A stretch of DNA of 64,000 bases, taken from NCBI RefSeq assembly GCF_009760405.1, contig NZ_WRPP01000015.1, positions 1-64,000 of the forward strand, written 5' to 3'. The DNA is from Nocardia terrae. GTDB taxonomy: Bacteria > Actinomycetota > Actinomycetes > Mycobacteriales > Mycobacteriaceae. Position numbers and translations under genes: made by a program. A model generated the notes under the pieces. It was not told the origin of the DNA, searched no databases, and saw only the letters and a list, made by a program, of their open reading frames with translations. Shown here piece after piece: positions 50,221 through 59,800 of this stretch (positions are counted from its first letter, which is position 1; each line of letters starts with the position of its first letter).

Positions 50221-51072
50221 TCAGAACGCGCGGCAGGAGCGGATGTCGGTGGCCAGGATGGCCTTCGCGCCCAGCTCGGCGAGCTGATCCATGAGCTCGT
50301 TGCCGTTCTTGCGGGGCACCAGCGCGCGCACGGCGACCCACTCGGGATCGGTCAGCGGGGCGATGGTCGGCGACTCCAGACCGGGGGTGATCTTGACGGC
50401 CTCTTCCAGCAGCGCCTTGGGGCAGTCGTAGTCCAGCATCAGGTACTGCTGGGCGAAGACCACACCCTGGATGCGCGCGACCAGCTGGTTGCGGGCCTTG
50501 TCGTGCTGGTCGGCGCCCTTGGCCTCGATCAGCACGCCCTCGGAGTCGCACAGCGTCTCGCCGAAGGCGACCAGGTTGTGCTGGCGCAGGGTGCGGCCCG
50601 AGCCGACCACATCGGCGATGGCGTCGGCGACGCCGAGCTGGATGGAGATCTCGACCGCGCCGTCGAGGCGGATCACCTCGGCCTCGATGCCGCGTGCCCG
50701 CAGATCGGTCAGCACCAGGTTCGGGTAGGAGGTGGCGATGCGCTTGTCGTAGAGGTCCTCGACCTTCCAGTCGTGCCCGGCCGGGGCGGCGTAGCGGAAG
50801 GTGGAGCGGCCGAAGCCGAGCGCGAGCCGCTCCTGCACCGGCGCACCGGAATCCAGGGCCAGGTCGCGGCCGGTGATGCCCAGGTCCAGCTCGCCGGAGC
50901 CGACGTAGATGGCGATGTCCTTCGGGCGCAGGAAGTAGAACTCGACCTGGTTGATCGGGTCGATCACGCTCAGATCGCGCGAGTCACCGCGCTTGCGGTA
51001 GCCCGCCTCGGACAGGATGGCGACCGCGGATTCGGAGAGTGCGCCCTTGTTGGGGACGGCGACGCGAAGCAT
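50221..51072 (-). CDS. hisG: ATP phosphoribosyltransferase HisG
   Basis: The first enzyme of histidine biosynthesis condenses ATP with PRPP. The 283-aa product is the long form: catalytic domains (LRVAVPNKGALSESAVAIL; GRDLALDSG; DGAVEISIQLGVADAIADVVGSGRTL, the PRPP site) plus a C-terminal ACT-like domain (ALLEEAVKITPGLESPTIAPL ... VRALVPRKN) that gives feedback inhibition by histidine. The ribosome site GAAAGGA lies upstream. It follows hisE after 91 bp containing a hairpin. Confidence 0.96.
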   Translation of the reverse strand: MLRVAVPNKGALSESAVAILSEAGYRKRGDSRDLSVIDPINQVEFYFLRPKDIAIYVGSGELDLGITGRDLALDSGAPVQERLALGFGRSTFRYAAPAGHDWKVEDLYDKRIATSYPNLVLTDLRARGIEAEVIRLDGAVEISIQLGVADAIADVVGSGRTLRQHNLVAFGETLCDSEGVLIEAKGADQHDKARNQLVARIQGVVFAQQYLMLDYDCPKALLEEAVKITPGLESPTIAPLTDPEWVAVRALVPRKNGNELMDQLAELGAKAILATDIRSCRAF

Positions 51073-51126
51073 GGGAGGTCCTTTCGGAACGGAGGGAAGA
51101 CGATGACGACAGGGGGACGAGCGGAA

Positions 51127-51155
51127 CGCTCACCGCGCGGTCCGCGCGGTGAGCG
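51127..51155 (-). promoter_or_regulatory. Hairpin in the hisE-hisG gap
   Basis: A 13-bp perfect stem, CGCTCACCGCGCG / CGCGCGGTGAGCG, with a 3-nt loop (gtc) lies 8 bp after the hisE stop and 54 bp before the hisG start. It may act as a partial terminator or mRNA-processing element separating the two cistrons. Confidence 0.6.
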
Positions 51156-51163
51156 GTGGCACG

Positions 51164-51427
51164 TCACAGATGTCGGTACACGTCCTCGAGCCGCAGCCCG
51201 CGGCCCACCATCAGCACCTGCACCCAGTAGAGCAGCTGCGAGATCTCCTCGGAGAGTTCCTCATCGCTCTGGTACTCGGCCGCGATCCAGACCTCGCCGG
51301 CTTCCTCGAGTACCTTCTTGCCCTGCGCATGCACGCCGGCGTCCAGGGCGGCGACGGTGCCCGACCCCTCGGGGCGGTTGGCGGCACGATCCTGCAGCTC
51401 GGCGAACAGGGCTTCGAAAGATTTCAC
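51164..51427 (-). CDS. hisE: Phosphoribosyl-ATP pyrophosphohydrolase HisE
   Basis: The second enzyme of histidine biosynthesis, 87 aa, is a MazG-like all-alpha protein. Metal-binding motifs are E-x2-E in KKVLEEAGEVWIAAEYQSDEELSEEISQLLYWVQVLM. GTG 51427 (VKSFEALFAELQDR) is chosen over longer starts, as the family begins with this segment. hisI, the next enzyme, is not in the window. It forms a two-gene unit with hisG. Confidence 0.93.
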   Translation of the reverse strand: MKSFEALFAELQDRAANRPEGSGTVAALDAGVHAQGKKVLEEAGEVWIAAEYQSDEELSEEISQLLYWVQVLMVGRGLRLEDVYRHL

Positions 51428-51470
51428 GGGGAGTGATTCTTTCAGACGGGCGCACACTCCCCGCAATCGG

Positions 51471-53273
51471 TTATACGGTGAGCAGTTCGGTGAGTTCGGC
51501 CACGGCCCCGCGCAGCTGCTCGGCGAACTCGTGCATCGCCGGGGCGACGTGCTTGGGCGTGGCCAGATACAGGTTCCAGCGGTCGGGCAGCAGCACGTAG
51601 GCGATGCCGATGCACTTGGGGCTGGTGGACCCGAAACCGAAGAACTGGATGTTCACCGACGGCGCGGAGCTGGTGCTCAGGTAGTCGTCGCGGGTGATGG
51701 TCCAGCCGGGGCTGTCGTAGAACGCCATCGGTTCAGTCGCGCCCAGCTGCTCGCCGCGGCGTCGCTGGATCCACTGCAGCTCCCACAGGTGCTGCTCGGG
51801 GGCCTCGCCGCGCTGGCATTCCTGGGCGCGGCGCACGTGCGCCTCGGCGGCGGTGCGCAGCGCCACCAGCTTGCGGTCCCGGTCCACGGCCGGATCCTCC
51901 ATGGCCGCAACGAAATCCAGCATCTCCTGGGTGATCACGCGCATGGCCTCGGTGCGGCCGTTGCGGAACTGGCGGGTGGCGATGGATTCGTAGGTCGCGC
52001 CGTTGAGGCCCTTGCTGCGCCGGTGCGCGAGCTGATAGCTCAACTGCGCGAAGGCATCCGGGGAGATGCCCAGGCTCTTGGCCCGCTTGGTGCCGAAGTC
52101 GAACGACACCGTGGTGGTGGCGTTCTCGGCGGCGTACTGCGCGAAGGAGGCCGCGGCGGAGGCGATCTCGGTCTTGGACTCCGGACCGAGGACGAACTCG
52201 ACGGGTTCGGTGGCAGGCAGGCCCTGCGGCTGCGCGCCGGACTGCTCGGCGTGCGCGCTCACCGGCGTTTCCAGCAGCGTGTCGACGAAGGACAGGATGG
52301 TGGTGCCGTCGAGCCCGCAGTGCTCGACATTGATGCCCGCCGAGCCGTCGGCGAAGACGATGAACGACACCGCCTTGTCGAACCAGCGGTTGCCGCTGTC
52401 GCCGTGCAGCAACTGGTCGCAGGCGTGCAGGGTGTCGCGGGGCGCGAAGTCCTCGAGGCAGATGCAGAACAGGGCCGTCTCGATGGTCTCGAAGGCGGCG
52501 GCATTGGCGGGCCGCAGCCCGGCGTAGATCGGCGCCCAGTCCGCGCGGGCCAGGCTGGTGAGAGCCCCGGGCGCGGCATTGGTGGCGGCGCGGCGCGCCC
52601 CGGCCTTCATGACGGCGTGCAGGCCCGCGGCGAGATCCTCGGGGCCGTAGGGGATGCCGTTGGGGCCGATCACATCCATCCGGAACATGTTGCCGCGGTA
52701 GAAGACCAGGATGTGGCGTGCCTGCGAGTGTCCCGGCCATTCCGCGCTGTAGGGCACCCGCACGGTGTCCTGGGGTGCGCCCGGTATGCGAGTTTCGGAG
52801 AACAGGAACTTGTTCTGCGCCATATTGAGTCGCGTCCCGCGCTGGGTGGCGGGCGGGATCTTCTCGGCGTCGAGCAGCAGCTTGTAATTGACGGCCGCGG
52901 TGATCAGCGCGGCCGCCCGCTCGCTCTGGTCGGCGGTCGTCGAGGTGGCCAGCACCGTGTCGTCGCGGAAGAGGAAGAAGAAGTTGGCGTTCAACGCGAT
53001 TCGGTCACGTCGGCCCAGGTAGCGGGACGGCCAGAATTCGTCGAGCCAGCTTCCTACGCCGGGTGTGCTGTCGAACCGTTGCAGGTCGGCGTGCAGGGTG
53101 CGGGCGGGGCTGTCGGGGCGCAGCAGATCCTCGACGGCGGCCGCGGTGGCGGCGTATTCGTCGGAGGTCAGCAGTGGTGCGCACCAGTGCAGGAATCGGG
53201 TGCAGCTCTCCTCCAGCGTGGGCAGCGGGACGCGGGGCAGCTGCTCGTCGAAAGCGAAGGTGCTGTCGCTCAA
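51471..53273 (-). CDS. Choline/carnitine-type O-acyltransferase
   Basis: This 600-aa protein of the carnitine acyltransferase family has the catalytic His318 in INVEHCGLDGTT and the conserved D322. The N-terminal LPRVPLPTLEESCTRFLHWCAPLL and C-terminal SVNIQFFGFGSTSPKCIGIAYVLLPDRWNLYL are typical. Such enzymes move acyl groups between CoA and carnitine/choline-like acceptors; the acceptor here is unknown. This family is mostly eukaryotic, with scattered copies in mycobacteria and Nocardia. It lies just upstream of hisE, but no functional link is evident. Confidence 0.9.
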   Translation of the reverse strand: MSDSTFAFDEQLPRVPLPTLEESCTRFLHWCAPLLTSDEYAATAAAVEDLLRPDSPARTLHADLQRFDSTPGVGSWLDEFWPSRYLGRRDRIALNANFFFLFRDDTVLATSTTADQSERAAALITAAVNYKLLLDAEKIPPATQRGTRLNMAQNKFLFSETRIPGAPQDTVRVPYSAEWPGHSQARHILVFYRGNMFRMDVIGPNGIPYGPEDLAAGLHAVMKAGARRAATNAAPGALTSLARADWAPIYAGLRPANAAAFETIETALFCICLEDFAPRDTLHACDQLLHGDSGNRWFDKAVSFIVFADGSAGINVEHCGLDGTTILSFVDTLLETPVSAHAEQSGAQPQGLPATEPVEFVLGPESKTEIASAAASFAQYAAENATTTVSFDFGTKRAKSLGISPDAFAQLSYQLAHRRSKGLNGATYESIATRQFRNGRTEAMRVITQEMLDFVAAMEDPAVDRDRKLVALRTAAEAHVRRAQECQRGEAPEQHLWELQWIQRRRGEQLGATEPMAFYDSPGWTITRDDYLSTSSAPSVNIQFFGFGSTSPKCIGIAYVLLPDRWNLYLATPKHVAPAMHEFAEQLRGAVAELTELLTV

Positions 53274-53445
53274 GGGGTGTCCTCGGTGTCGATGGGGCAG
53301 GGGTTCCTGGCTTTTTGCACACGTGTGACCGCCCCCCGAGCGGTCACTGCCCCCATTCTTGCCATCGAACCGGTCGGCGCGCCAGGATTCGGTCGAATCC
53401 CACGCTCGGTTTCGAGGGAGCTGTATTACTGCGCTGCAACAGTTT

Positions 53446-54828
53446 TCATGCGAGCCAGGTACCGGATGCCCCGGGTTCGCACAGCGTCTTCAATCGCAGG
53501 GTGACCTCGTCGGCGGAGAGGTAGCATCCGGTCTGCTCGAACCCGCCGATGGTGTGGGTGGCGTAGTCGCCGTAGCCGATGCGCAGGAAGTCGTCACCGC
53601 TGAGGCCGTGCACGGTCCAGTCGAAGGCGACCCGGCTGCGGGCCACGAACGTGCGCAGCGCCCCCAAATGGTAGCTGCGGGCCACGAATTGCGCTGCGAC
53701 ACCGCTCAATCCGATCTTGAGGGGGCGGGCCAGCGCGTCACGTCCACCGAGGTCGACCACCAGTCCCAGATCCGGGTGCCGGTAAGGCTTCACCTGTCCG
53801 CCGCGCAGGGTGGCCAGCAGGTTCTTCGCCAGATGCTTGCCCTGCCGCATGGCGTGCTGGGCGGTGGGCGGGCACACCTTGCCGTCGCCGGCGGCCAGGT
53901 CGGGTACCGCGGCCGCGTCGCCGAGGGCCCACACGCCCGGCAGTCCCGGCACGCTGAAGTCGGCCTCGGCGACGATGCGACCGCGATCGGTGTCCGCGCC
54001 CAGGTGCGCGGCCAGCGGACTCGGGGCGACACCGGCGGTCCACAGCACGGTCCGGGTCGGAATGAACCGGCCGTTGGTGAGGGTGACCCCGCGCGCGGTG
54101 ACCTCTTTCGCCGACGCGCCCGAAATGAGTTCGATGCCCCGTTCGGCCAGGATCTTCTTCGCGTCCTGGCCCAGTCGTTCGCCGAGCTCGGGCATGATCC
54201 GGTCGCCGTGGGTGACCAGATGCCAGCGCACCATGCCCGATTCCAGTTCCGGGAAGAACTTGCGTGCGGCGGCCTGGCACACCTTGTTGAGCACCGCGGT
54301 GGTCTCGGTGCCCGCGTAGCCCGCGCCGATGGTGACGAAGTTCAGGCGTTCCCGGTCGACGTCCACCTCCCCGGTGACCGCGGCCACGTCGAGCTGACGC
54401 AGCACATGGTCGCGCAGGTACATGGCCTCGGACAGGGTCTTCATCCCGAATCCGTGTTCGTGGAGGCCGGGCACGTCCTGGATGCGAGTGATGCTGCCCG
54501 GGGCCAGGACCAGGTGGTCGTATTCGAAGGCGCATTCGTCGTTCGAGTGCCGCCGCACGATGACCTGCCGGGTCTTGGGATCGACGCCGACGGCCATGCC
54601 CGGCAGCACCTCGGTGCGGCGCAGCACCCGCCGCAGCGAGACCGACACCGATCGCGGATTGAGGGTGCCCGAGGCGACCTGCGGCAGCAGCGGCAGATAC
54701 AGCAGCCCGGCGTCGGGCGTCACGAGTTGCACGGACGCCTCGTCGGGCTTGACCCGCCGCTCCAGATAGCGGGCGCACTCCACGCCCGCGAAACCACCGC
54801 CGATTATCACGATCTTCGCTGGTGCCAC
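53446..54828 (-). CDS. ndh: Type II NADH dehydrogenase (NDH-2)
   Basis: This 460-aa FAD enzyme oxidises NADH and reduces menaquinone at the membrane without pumping protons. It has the N-terminal GGGFAG (residues 10-15) for FAD, a second Rossmann GAGYAGTETTA for NADH, the C-terminal FAD motif GVWALGDAAAVPD, and the CPPTAQHAMRQGKHLAKNLLATLRG segment. A hydrophobic C-terminal segment (SYHLGALRTF region) may aid membrane contact. Mycobacteria often have two ndh genes, and I cannot say whether this is the main one. It stands alone with a promoter in 54829-54883. Confidence 0.9.
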   Translation of the reverse strand: MAPAKIVIIGGGFAGVECARYLERRVKPDEASVQLVTPDAGLLYLPLLPQVASGTLNPRSVSVSLRRVLRRTEVLPGMAVGVDPKTRQVIVRRHSNDECAFEYDHLVLAPGSITRIQDVPGLHEHGFGMKTLSEAMYLRDHVLRQLDVAAVTGEVDVDRERLNFVTIGAGYAGTETTAVLNKVCQAAARKFFPELESGMVRWHLVTHGDRIMPELGERLGQDAKKILAERGIELISGASAKEVTARGVTLTNGRFIPTRTVLWTAGVAPSPLAAHLGADTDRGRIVAEADFSVPGLPGVWALGDAAAVPDLAAGDGKVCPPTAQHAMRQGKHLAKNLLATLRGGQVKPYRHPDLGLVVDLGGRDALARPLKIGLSGVAAQFVARSYHLGALRTFVARSRVAFDWTVHGLSGDDFLRIGYGDYATHTIGGFEQTGCYLSADEVTLRLKTLCEPGASGTWLA

Positions 54829-54883
54829 GGATTCACCGTAACAATCGGCCGCGGTCCGCAGGTGAATCCGGCGTGTAATTTCT

Positions 54884-55687
54884 CTATTTCGGGCGGGAAA
54901 CGTACAACTGTGCGTACAACCAGCCGTCCGATTCGTATTCGGCGGTATCGATTCCCTTGTCCGCCAGCGCGTTCAGTACCCGGGCCTGCTCGTCCGCCGA
55001 TGCGAAACGCCGCTGCCGGAACATTCCGGGCGCGCGTTCGGTGTGGTAGCCCAGCGCGGCGAGGTGGCCGGCGATGGGGTCGAAGGAGAACATACGTAGG
55101 ACGAAATGCGCCATCCAGGGCAGTTTTCCGCCGTGTGCCCGGGCCACGCGCAGTAGGGTGCGTTCGGTGATGTAGCCGACGCAGCCGGTGGAGATGATCA
55201 GATCGGCGCCGGCCAAGATGTTGCGTTGCGCCTCGGTGGGGTCGCCCGATTCGAGGTCGGCATGCACGATGTCCTGCAGGAATCCGGCGGCGCGGGCGTA
55301 GTCGAGGGCGGGCCGGGAGGCATCCATTCCGACGAATCGGACACCGGGTAGCTGGTCGTCGCTGTCGAGCAGTTCCCGATCCCGGTCGATGAGTTTCTCG
55401 GTGTCGCCGGTGCTGCGATAGTGCTCGGCGAGTTCGGCCATGCCGGCGTCCAAACGCAGCAGGGCCGCGTTGACGCCGTAGGAGCATCCGATATCCAGCA
55501 CGGTGGGCGCGGCGATCCCGGTGGCGGTCCGGTACTCCGCGAGCACCCGCTGGAAATGCGGTTTCGCCAATTCCGGTATCTGATAATCCAATTCGGCCAT
55601 CCGCGCGTAATATTCGCGCGGATCGGCCCGATCGTAGATGTCGTCGAACGAGGCTTTTCCGGTGGAACTGTGCAACGAAACCGGCAC
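54884..55687 (-). CDS. SAM-dependent methyltransferase
   Basis: This 267-aa class I methyltransferase has the SAM motif TVLDIGCSYGVNAALLR and VRFVGMDASRPALDYARAAG. The N-terminal DDIYDRADPREYYARMAELDYQIPELAKPHFQRVLAEY and the mid-chain ISTGCVGYITERTLLRVARAHGGKLPWMAHFVLR fit a small actinobacterial family of unknown substrate. GTG 55687 (GAGGGG 9 nt upstream) is chosen. The 2OG oxygenase gene ends 14 bp upstream, so the two are probably cotranscribed and act on one small-molecule or amino acid substrate. Confidence 0.82.
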   Translation of the reverse strand: MPVSLHSSTGKASFDDIYDRADPREYYARMAELDYQIPELAKPHFQRVLAEYRTATGIAAPTVLDIGCSYGVNAALLRLDAGMAELAEHYRSTGDTEKLIDRDRELLDSDDQLPGVRFVGMDASRPALDYARAAGFLQDIVHADLESGDPTEAQRNILAGADLIISTGCVGYITERTLLRVARAHGGKLPWMAHFVLRMFSFDPIAGHLAALGYHTERAPGMFRQRRFASADEQARVLNALADKGIDTAEYESDGWLYAQLYVSRPK

Positions 55688-55701
55688 GCGCTGGTCCCCT
55701 C

Positions 55702-56598
55702 TCAGTCGAGCAGTGAATCGCCGCGGACCTCGCCGACGGCCACATGATCCGGCGACACCCGCCCGAACAGCTGCCGGGTCCGTTCGGCCGTACCGATCAG
55801 CCCCGGCGTATCGCTGTAGGCGAAGATCGCCGAATGCCGTTGCACCGTCCCGCCGACTGGCGCGACCCGGTGCAACGAGAATCTCCCCTGGAAAAGCTGC
55901 AGATCCCCCGGCCGCAACTCGAGTCGCCTGATGAAACGCTCCCCGTCGCCGGTGAGCACCGCGTTCACGTCCGCGAAGTTCTCCGCCGTCCGCGACCGAA
56001 TGTTCGGGCAGTACTCGAACACTCCCCCGCTCTCCGGCTCCTGCGTCAGCATGCTGACGGTGAACTCGTTCGTGTCGAAGTGCCACGGATGAGACATACC
56101 CGGCGCGACCACGTTCAGACACAATCCCGCGAACGGATCTGTGTACTCGTGCAATTCGGGCAGCCCGAAGCAGTCCGCCACGAACCGCTGAAACCGCTCA
56201 TCGACATACAGCCGATGAATCAGCGCGTCCGCGGGGATGAGATCCCTTGCCACGAACGCGTTTCCGCGCCGCAGCACGATGCGCGCGGGATGATCGTCCG
56301 GCAGCTCGGCATCGAGCGGAATGTTGTACGCATTGACGTTCTCGACGGTGTAGTACGCCTGCGGAGCCAGCGCCTCGCCCTCACTCCGCAAGGTGCTCAA
56401 CAACTCCGGCCGAATGAACCCCCGCAGCACACAGCACCCGTCCGCCGCCAACGCCGCCCGAGCCGCCCCCACGACCTCCCCCCACCGCTCACCCCCGGGC
56501 GAATCCAGCGGATACCTCTCAACATCCACTCCCGGAACGGCAACCACTCCCGTCCCATCCGATTCACACGAGTCCGCCCAACCCCCAACCGCAACCAT
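55702..56598 (-). CDS. Fe(II)/2-oxoglutarate-dependent oxygenase
   Basis: This 298-aa oxygenase of the double-stranded beta-helix type has metal ligands H173-x-D175 in HPWHFDTNEF and the distal His in FSLHRVAPVGG, followed by QRHSAIFAYSD with the 2-oxoglutarate Arg. HxD, not HxG, indicates a hydroxylase rather than a halogenase. It resembles amino acid hydroxylases of the BesD/HalD-related branch, but the substrate is unknown. ATG 56598 is preferred; GTG 56631 is the alternative. It is first in a two-gene unit with a methyltransferase. Confidence 0.82.
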   Translation of the reverse strand: MVAVGGWADSCESDGTGVVAVPGVDVERYPLDSPGGERWGEVVGAARAALAADGCCVLRGFIRPELLSTLRSEGEALAPQAYYTVENVNAYNIPLDAELPDDHPARIVLRRGNAFVARDLIPADALIHRLYVDERFQRFVADCFGLPELHEYTDPFAGLCLNVVAPGMSHPWHFDTNEFTVSMLTQEPESGGVFEYCPNIRSRTAENFADVNAVLTGDGERFIRRLELRPGDLQLFQGRFSLHRVAPVGGTVQRHSAIFAYSDTPGLIGTAERTRQLFGRVSPDHVAVGEVRGDSLLD

Positions 56599-56813
56599 GC
56601 GGTCTATTCTTGCCGCCCACCCGGCCGACACGCCCGGGTTTCACCCCCGATTGTGAACACTCACATTTCCTGCGCGTCAACAGTTCTGGTGCGCACTCGG
56701 CGAGGGCGCGGCTGAAATCGCGACTCGATCGTGACGGAACCCACCCTTGCGCCCGCACGTTCACGAATCATTGATGCGAACGTCCTCGGCCCAATAGTCA
56801 GGAGGGTCCGCCG

Positions 56814-59800
56814 GTGGCGAACGACGGGACCGAGACGTCTCGCCTCCAGTGGCTCCAGAAGTATTGGAAGCCGGCGGTCGCGGCCAGCGGCCTGCTCGAC
56901 CTGTACTTCACGTGGCTGCGCGATTTCGCGCACGCGCACATGATCATCGCAGGCGTCTTGCTGATCGTGTACTGGCTCGGGCTCGCCACCACAGCCTTTC
57001 TGTGGCAGGCGGCGCGACCGGCGGCAGAAGAAGCGCGCCAACGTGTTTCAGACCGGGTCGGACTCGGCGCAGGCAATACCCTTTCCCGGTACGACCGGCG
57101 CTATCGGGCGTACATGCTCCGGCGGATGCACCAGATCGGCAGCACCGGCGCCGTCGATCTGGAATCGTCGCTCCCGGTTTTCGACGACGTCTACGTCGAA
57201 GTCGACTTGACCCGAGCCAGTCCCGGCACCGTGCCGTCCGACGCGCTCGCCACCGGACAGTTCCGTCGAACCAACCGATTACGGGTGGCCGATCTGCTGT
57301 GTGTCGACGCCCCGCGCATTCTCGTCGCTCTCGGCGCGGCCGGCATCGGCAAGACCACGCTGGCGATCCACATCGTGCGCGATCTGGCCTATGGAAACCT
57401 CGACCGCCGCCGCGCGTTCACCTACAGCCGGTCCAAACCCTTTCTCCGCCGCAATCATCGGCGGACGGTGCCGATACTCATCACTCTCGCGCATCAGGTG
57501 CCGCTCATCACCGGCCCGGTGGTTCCGCCGCTCGAGGAACTGGCCACCGTCGACCTGAGTGATGCCCAGGGCTGCCGACGGTGGCTGCGGGCGCAGTTGC
57601 GGGCCGGCCGCTGCGTCATCGTCGTCGATGGATTCGACGAGGTCCCCGACATCGAAAGTCGGCTCGCGACGCTGAAATGGATTGCCGCCTCACCTCATTG
57701 GAGCGAGCAGGGAAATCACTTCGTGATCACCTCCCGGCCCGACTCGTATCGCGACACGCCGATCAACGACTGCAATGCTTCTCCCGGTACCGGGATACCG
57801 ATACCGGTATTCGTCGTCCAGGTTCGCCGGCTCACCAAACCTCAGGTCGAACTCTTCGTGCGGCGTCGCTTCGAGGCTATGTCATTGGGACGAAGCACCG
57901 TTCACGCCGAACCGCTGCTCCGGCAACTGGAAGCGCCGGCGCTGGCGGCACTCACCGTCAATCCGCTGCTGCTGACCATGATGATCACCCTCTATTGGCA
58001 TCTGCTCGACGGACCCGTCGAACCCCGCCTGCCGGAGAAGCGCGTTGATCTCTATCGCGGCATCTGCCACCTGCTGATCACCCGTCGGCCTGTGGCGCAG
58101 TTCGACGCCGACCAGAAGCTGCGCGCGCTCCACACACTCGCCTACACGATGATGGACCGCCAGGTGACGCAGCTCAGCCGCACCGAGGCAGCGCAGGCGC
58201 TGGGCCTCGCCGACCCCGACCCTGCCTTTGCCGCTCTCAAGATCGACGGGCTGCTCGTGATCGCCGAGAATCAAGGCATCACCTTCACGCACAAGACTTT
58301 TCAGGAGTATCTGGCCGCGGTTCACATGCAGGTCAACGAGTTGGTCGAGGTGATCGTCGAGCATATCGGCGATGCAGGCGACTGGTGGCGGGAGACGATT
58401 CTCTTCTACGCCGGTCTCACGTCCTTGCACTGCGATCGCTCGATCGACCCGGTCATCGAGGAATGCCTGCACCGACCGTACAATCCCGCCGCCATCGCAA
58501 TGGCCCTCGCCCTGCGCGAGCAGGGTGGATCGATCGCACCCGGGTTGATCTCCCGGCTCGACGCCCTCGTCGACGAGGCGACCGCGGTGAACACCGACGA
58601 GGAGGTGCGACGAGCAGTCGCGCGCGCATTGCTGACCCATCACCTGAACCGTCCTGTCGCCCAGCCGATTACCGCGCGCATCTATCGAATGTTCATGCTC
58701 GATGAGCGCAGTGCGGGCAGACTGGCACTACCGCCGGATGTCCATCTGCCCGAGGACCTGGACAAACCTGTGTTCGGAGCGCGGGGAGACGACACAGTAC
58801 GCCTGGTCGCCTGGGCCAATGCCCTGCTCGCGACGTCCTCGTACCGTCTGCCGACCGAGTACGAGGTCGTCGACCTGGTCGACCGCGACGCCGTACCCGG
58901 CTGCCGACCCGAGGTGCGAACGACTTGGATTCACACCGACGTCGGCCTGGCGGCCTGGTACCAGAGCGACCGCAAGACCTACGTACGCCACCAACCGACA
59001 ACCGCGCCGCTGGACGCGCTCGCGGGATTCCTCAACCGCGTCGACGGACCCGAGATCTCGGCGTCGACCACCGATTCGGCGGTGCGGCAAGCACTCACGA
59101 CCTACCCCGCGTTTCGGCTGATCGCCGCCGTCGACTGCGAACTGGCAGTGCAGGCGGCTGCCCGGATCCACGAGTTGGCCGCTCTCGTCCCGGCGGCTCG
59201 CGGCCGGATGAAAGGCCAGTTCCTGGAACTGCTCGCGGTCGCTGTGGCCGCGCACCCGAACCTGTTCGAAGACATCGATGACGACCAGTTCGCCGATCTC
59301 GAATGGACAGGGTATTTCGAGACGCTCACCTCAGGCCGCGATTCGCCCTACCGTGCACTCGCCCAACGCCTCTTGGGCGCCACCGACGGTCGTCCGGGAT
59401 CGACCATTTTCCTCGGGAAGATCCCGCAGTCGCCGCTGTTGGGAATCCAGGAGCGTCTGCCCCTCGACATGGAGCTCGAGATCGCCGCCGCTGTCGCGGC
59501 CGAGCGCGAGTATCCGGCCGCGACGCGGGCTCGCGCGCTGGTCCTGCTACGGCTGTTCGTGGCCAACGACAGCTCGACCCTCGATCGCCGCCAGCCGGAG
59601 AACTTTCTGTCTCACCTCCAGTCCGACCAGTTCACCAGCCTGCTAGCCAATCCGCTCTGTGCGCCGGAATGGGGCCGGCCGCATCAGAAGTGGACACGTC
59701 GGATGGCGGACGAACTGTTCGCCTACGCGCTTCCAGTGCTCCGCCGGGAACGCCGGCCGACCGCCGACGAGTTGGCCCGCGCCACCGATATGGCGCTGTA

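Noticed and set aside
53446..54828. Long plus-strand ORF (53359-55170) antisense to ndh
   Set aside because: A shadow of the high-GC codon pattern of ndh, with no family features or ribosome site.
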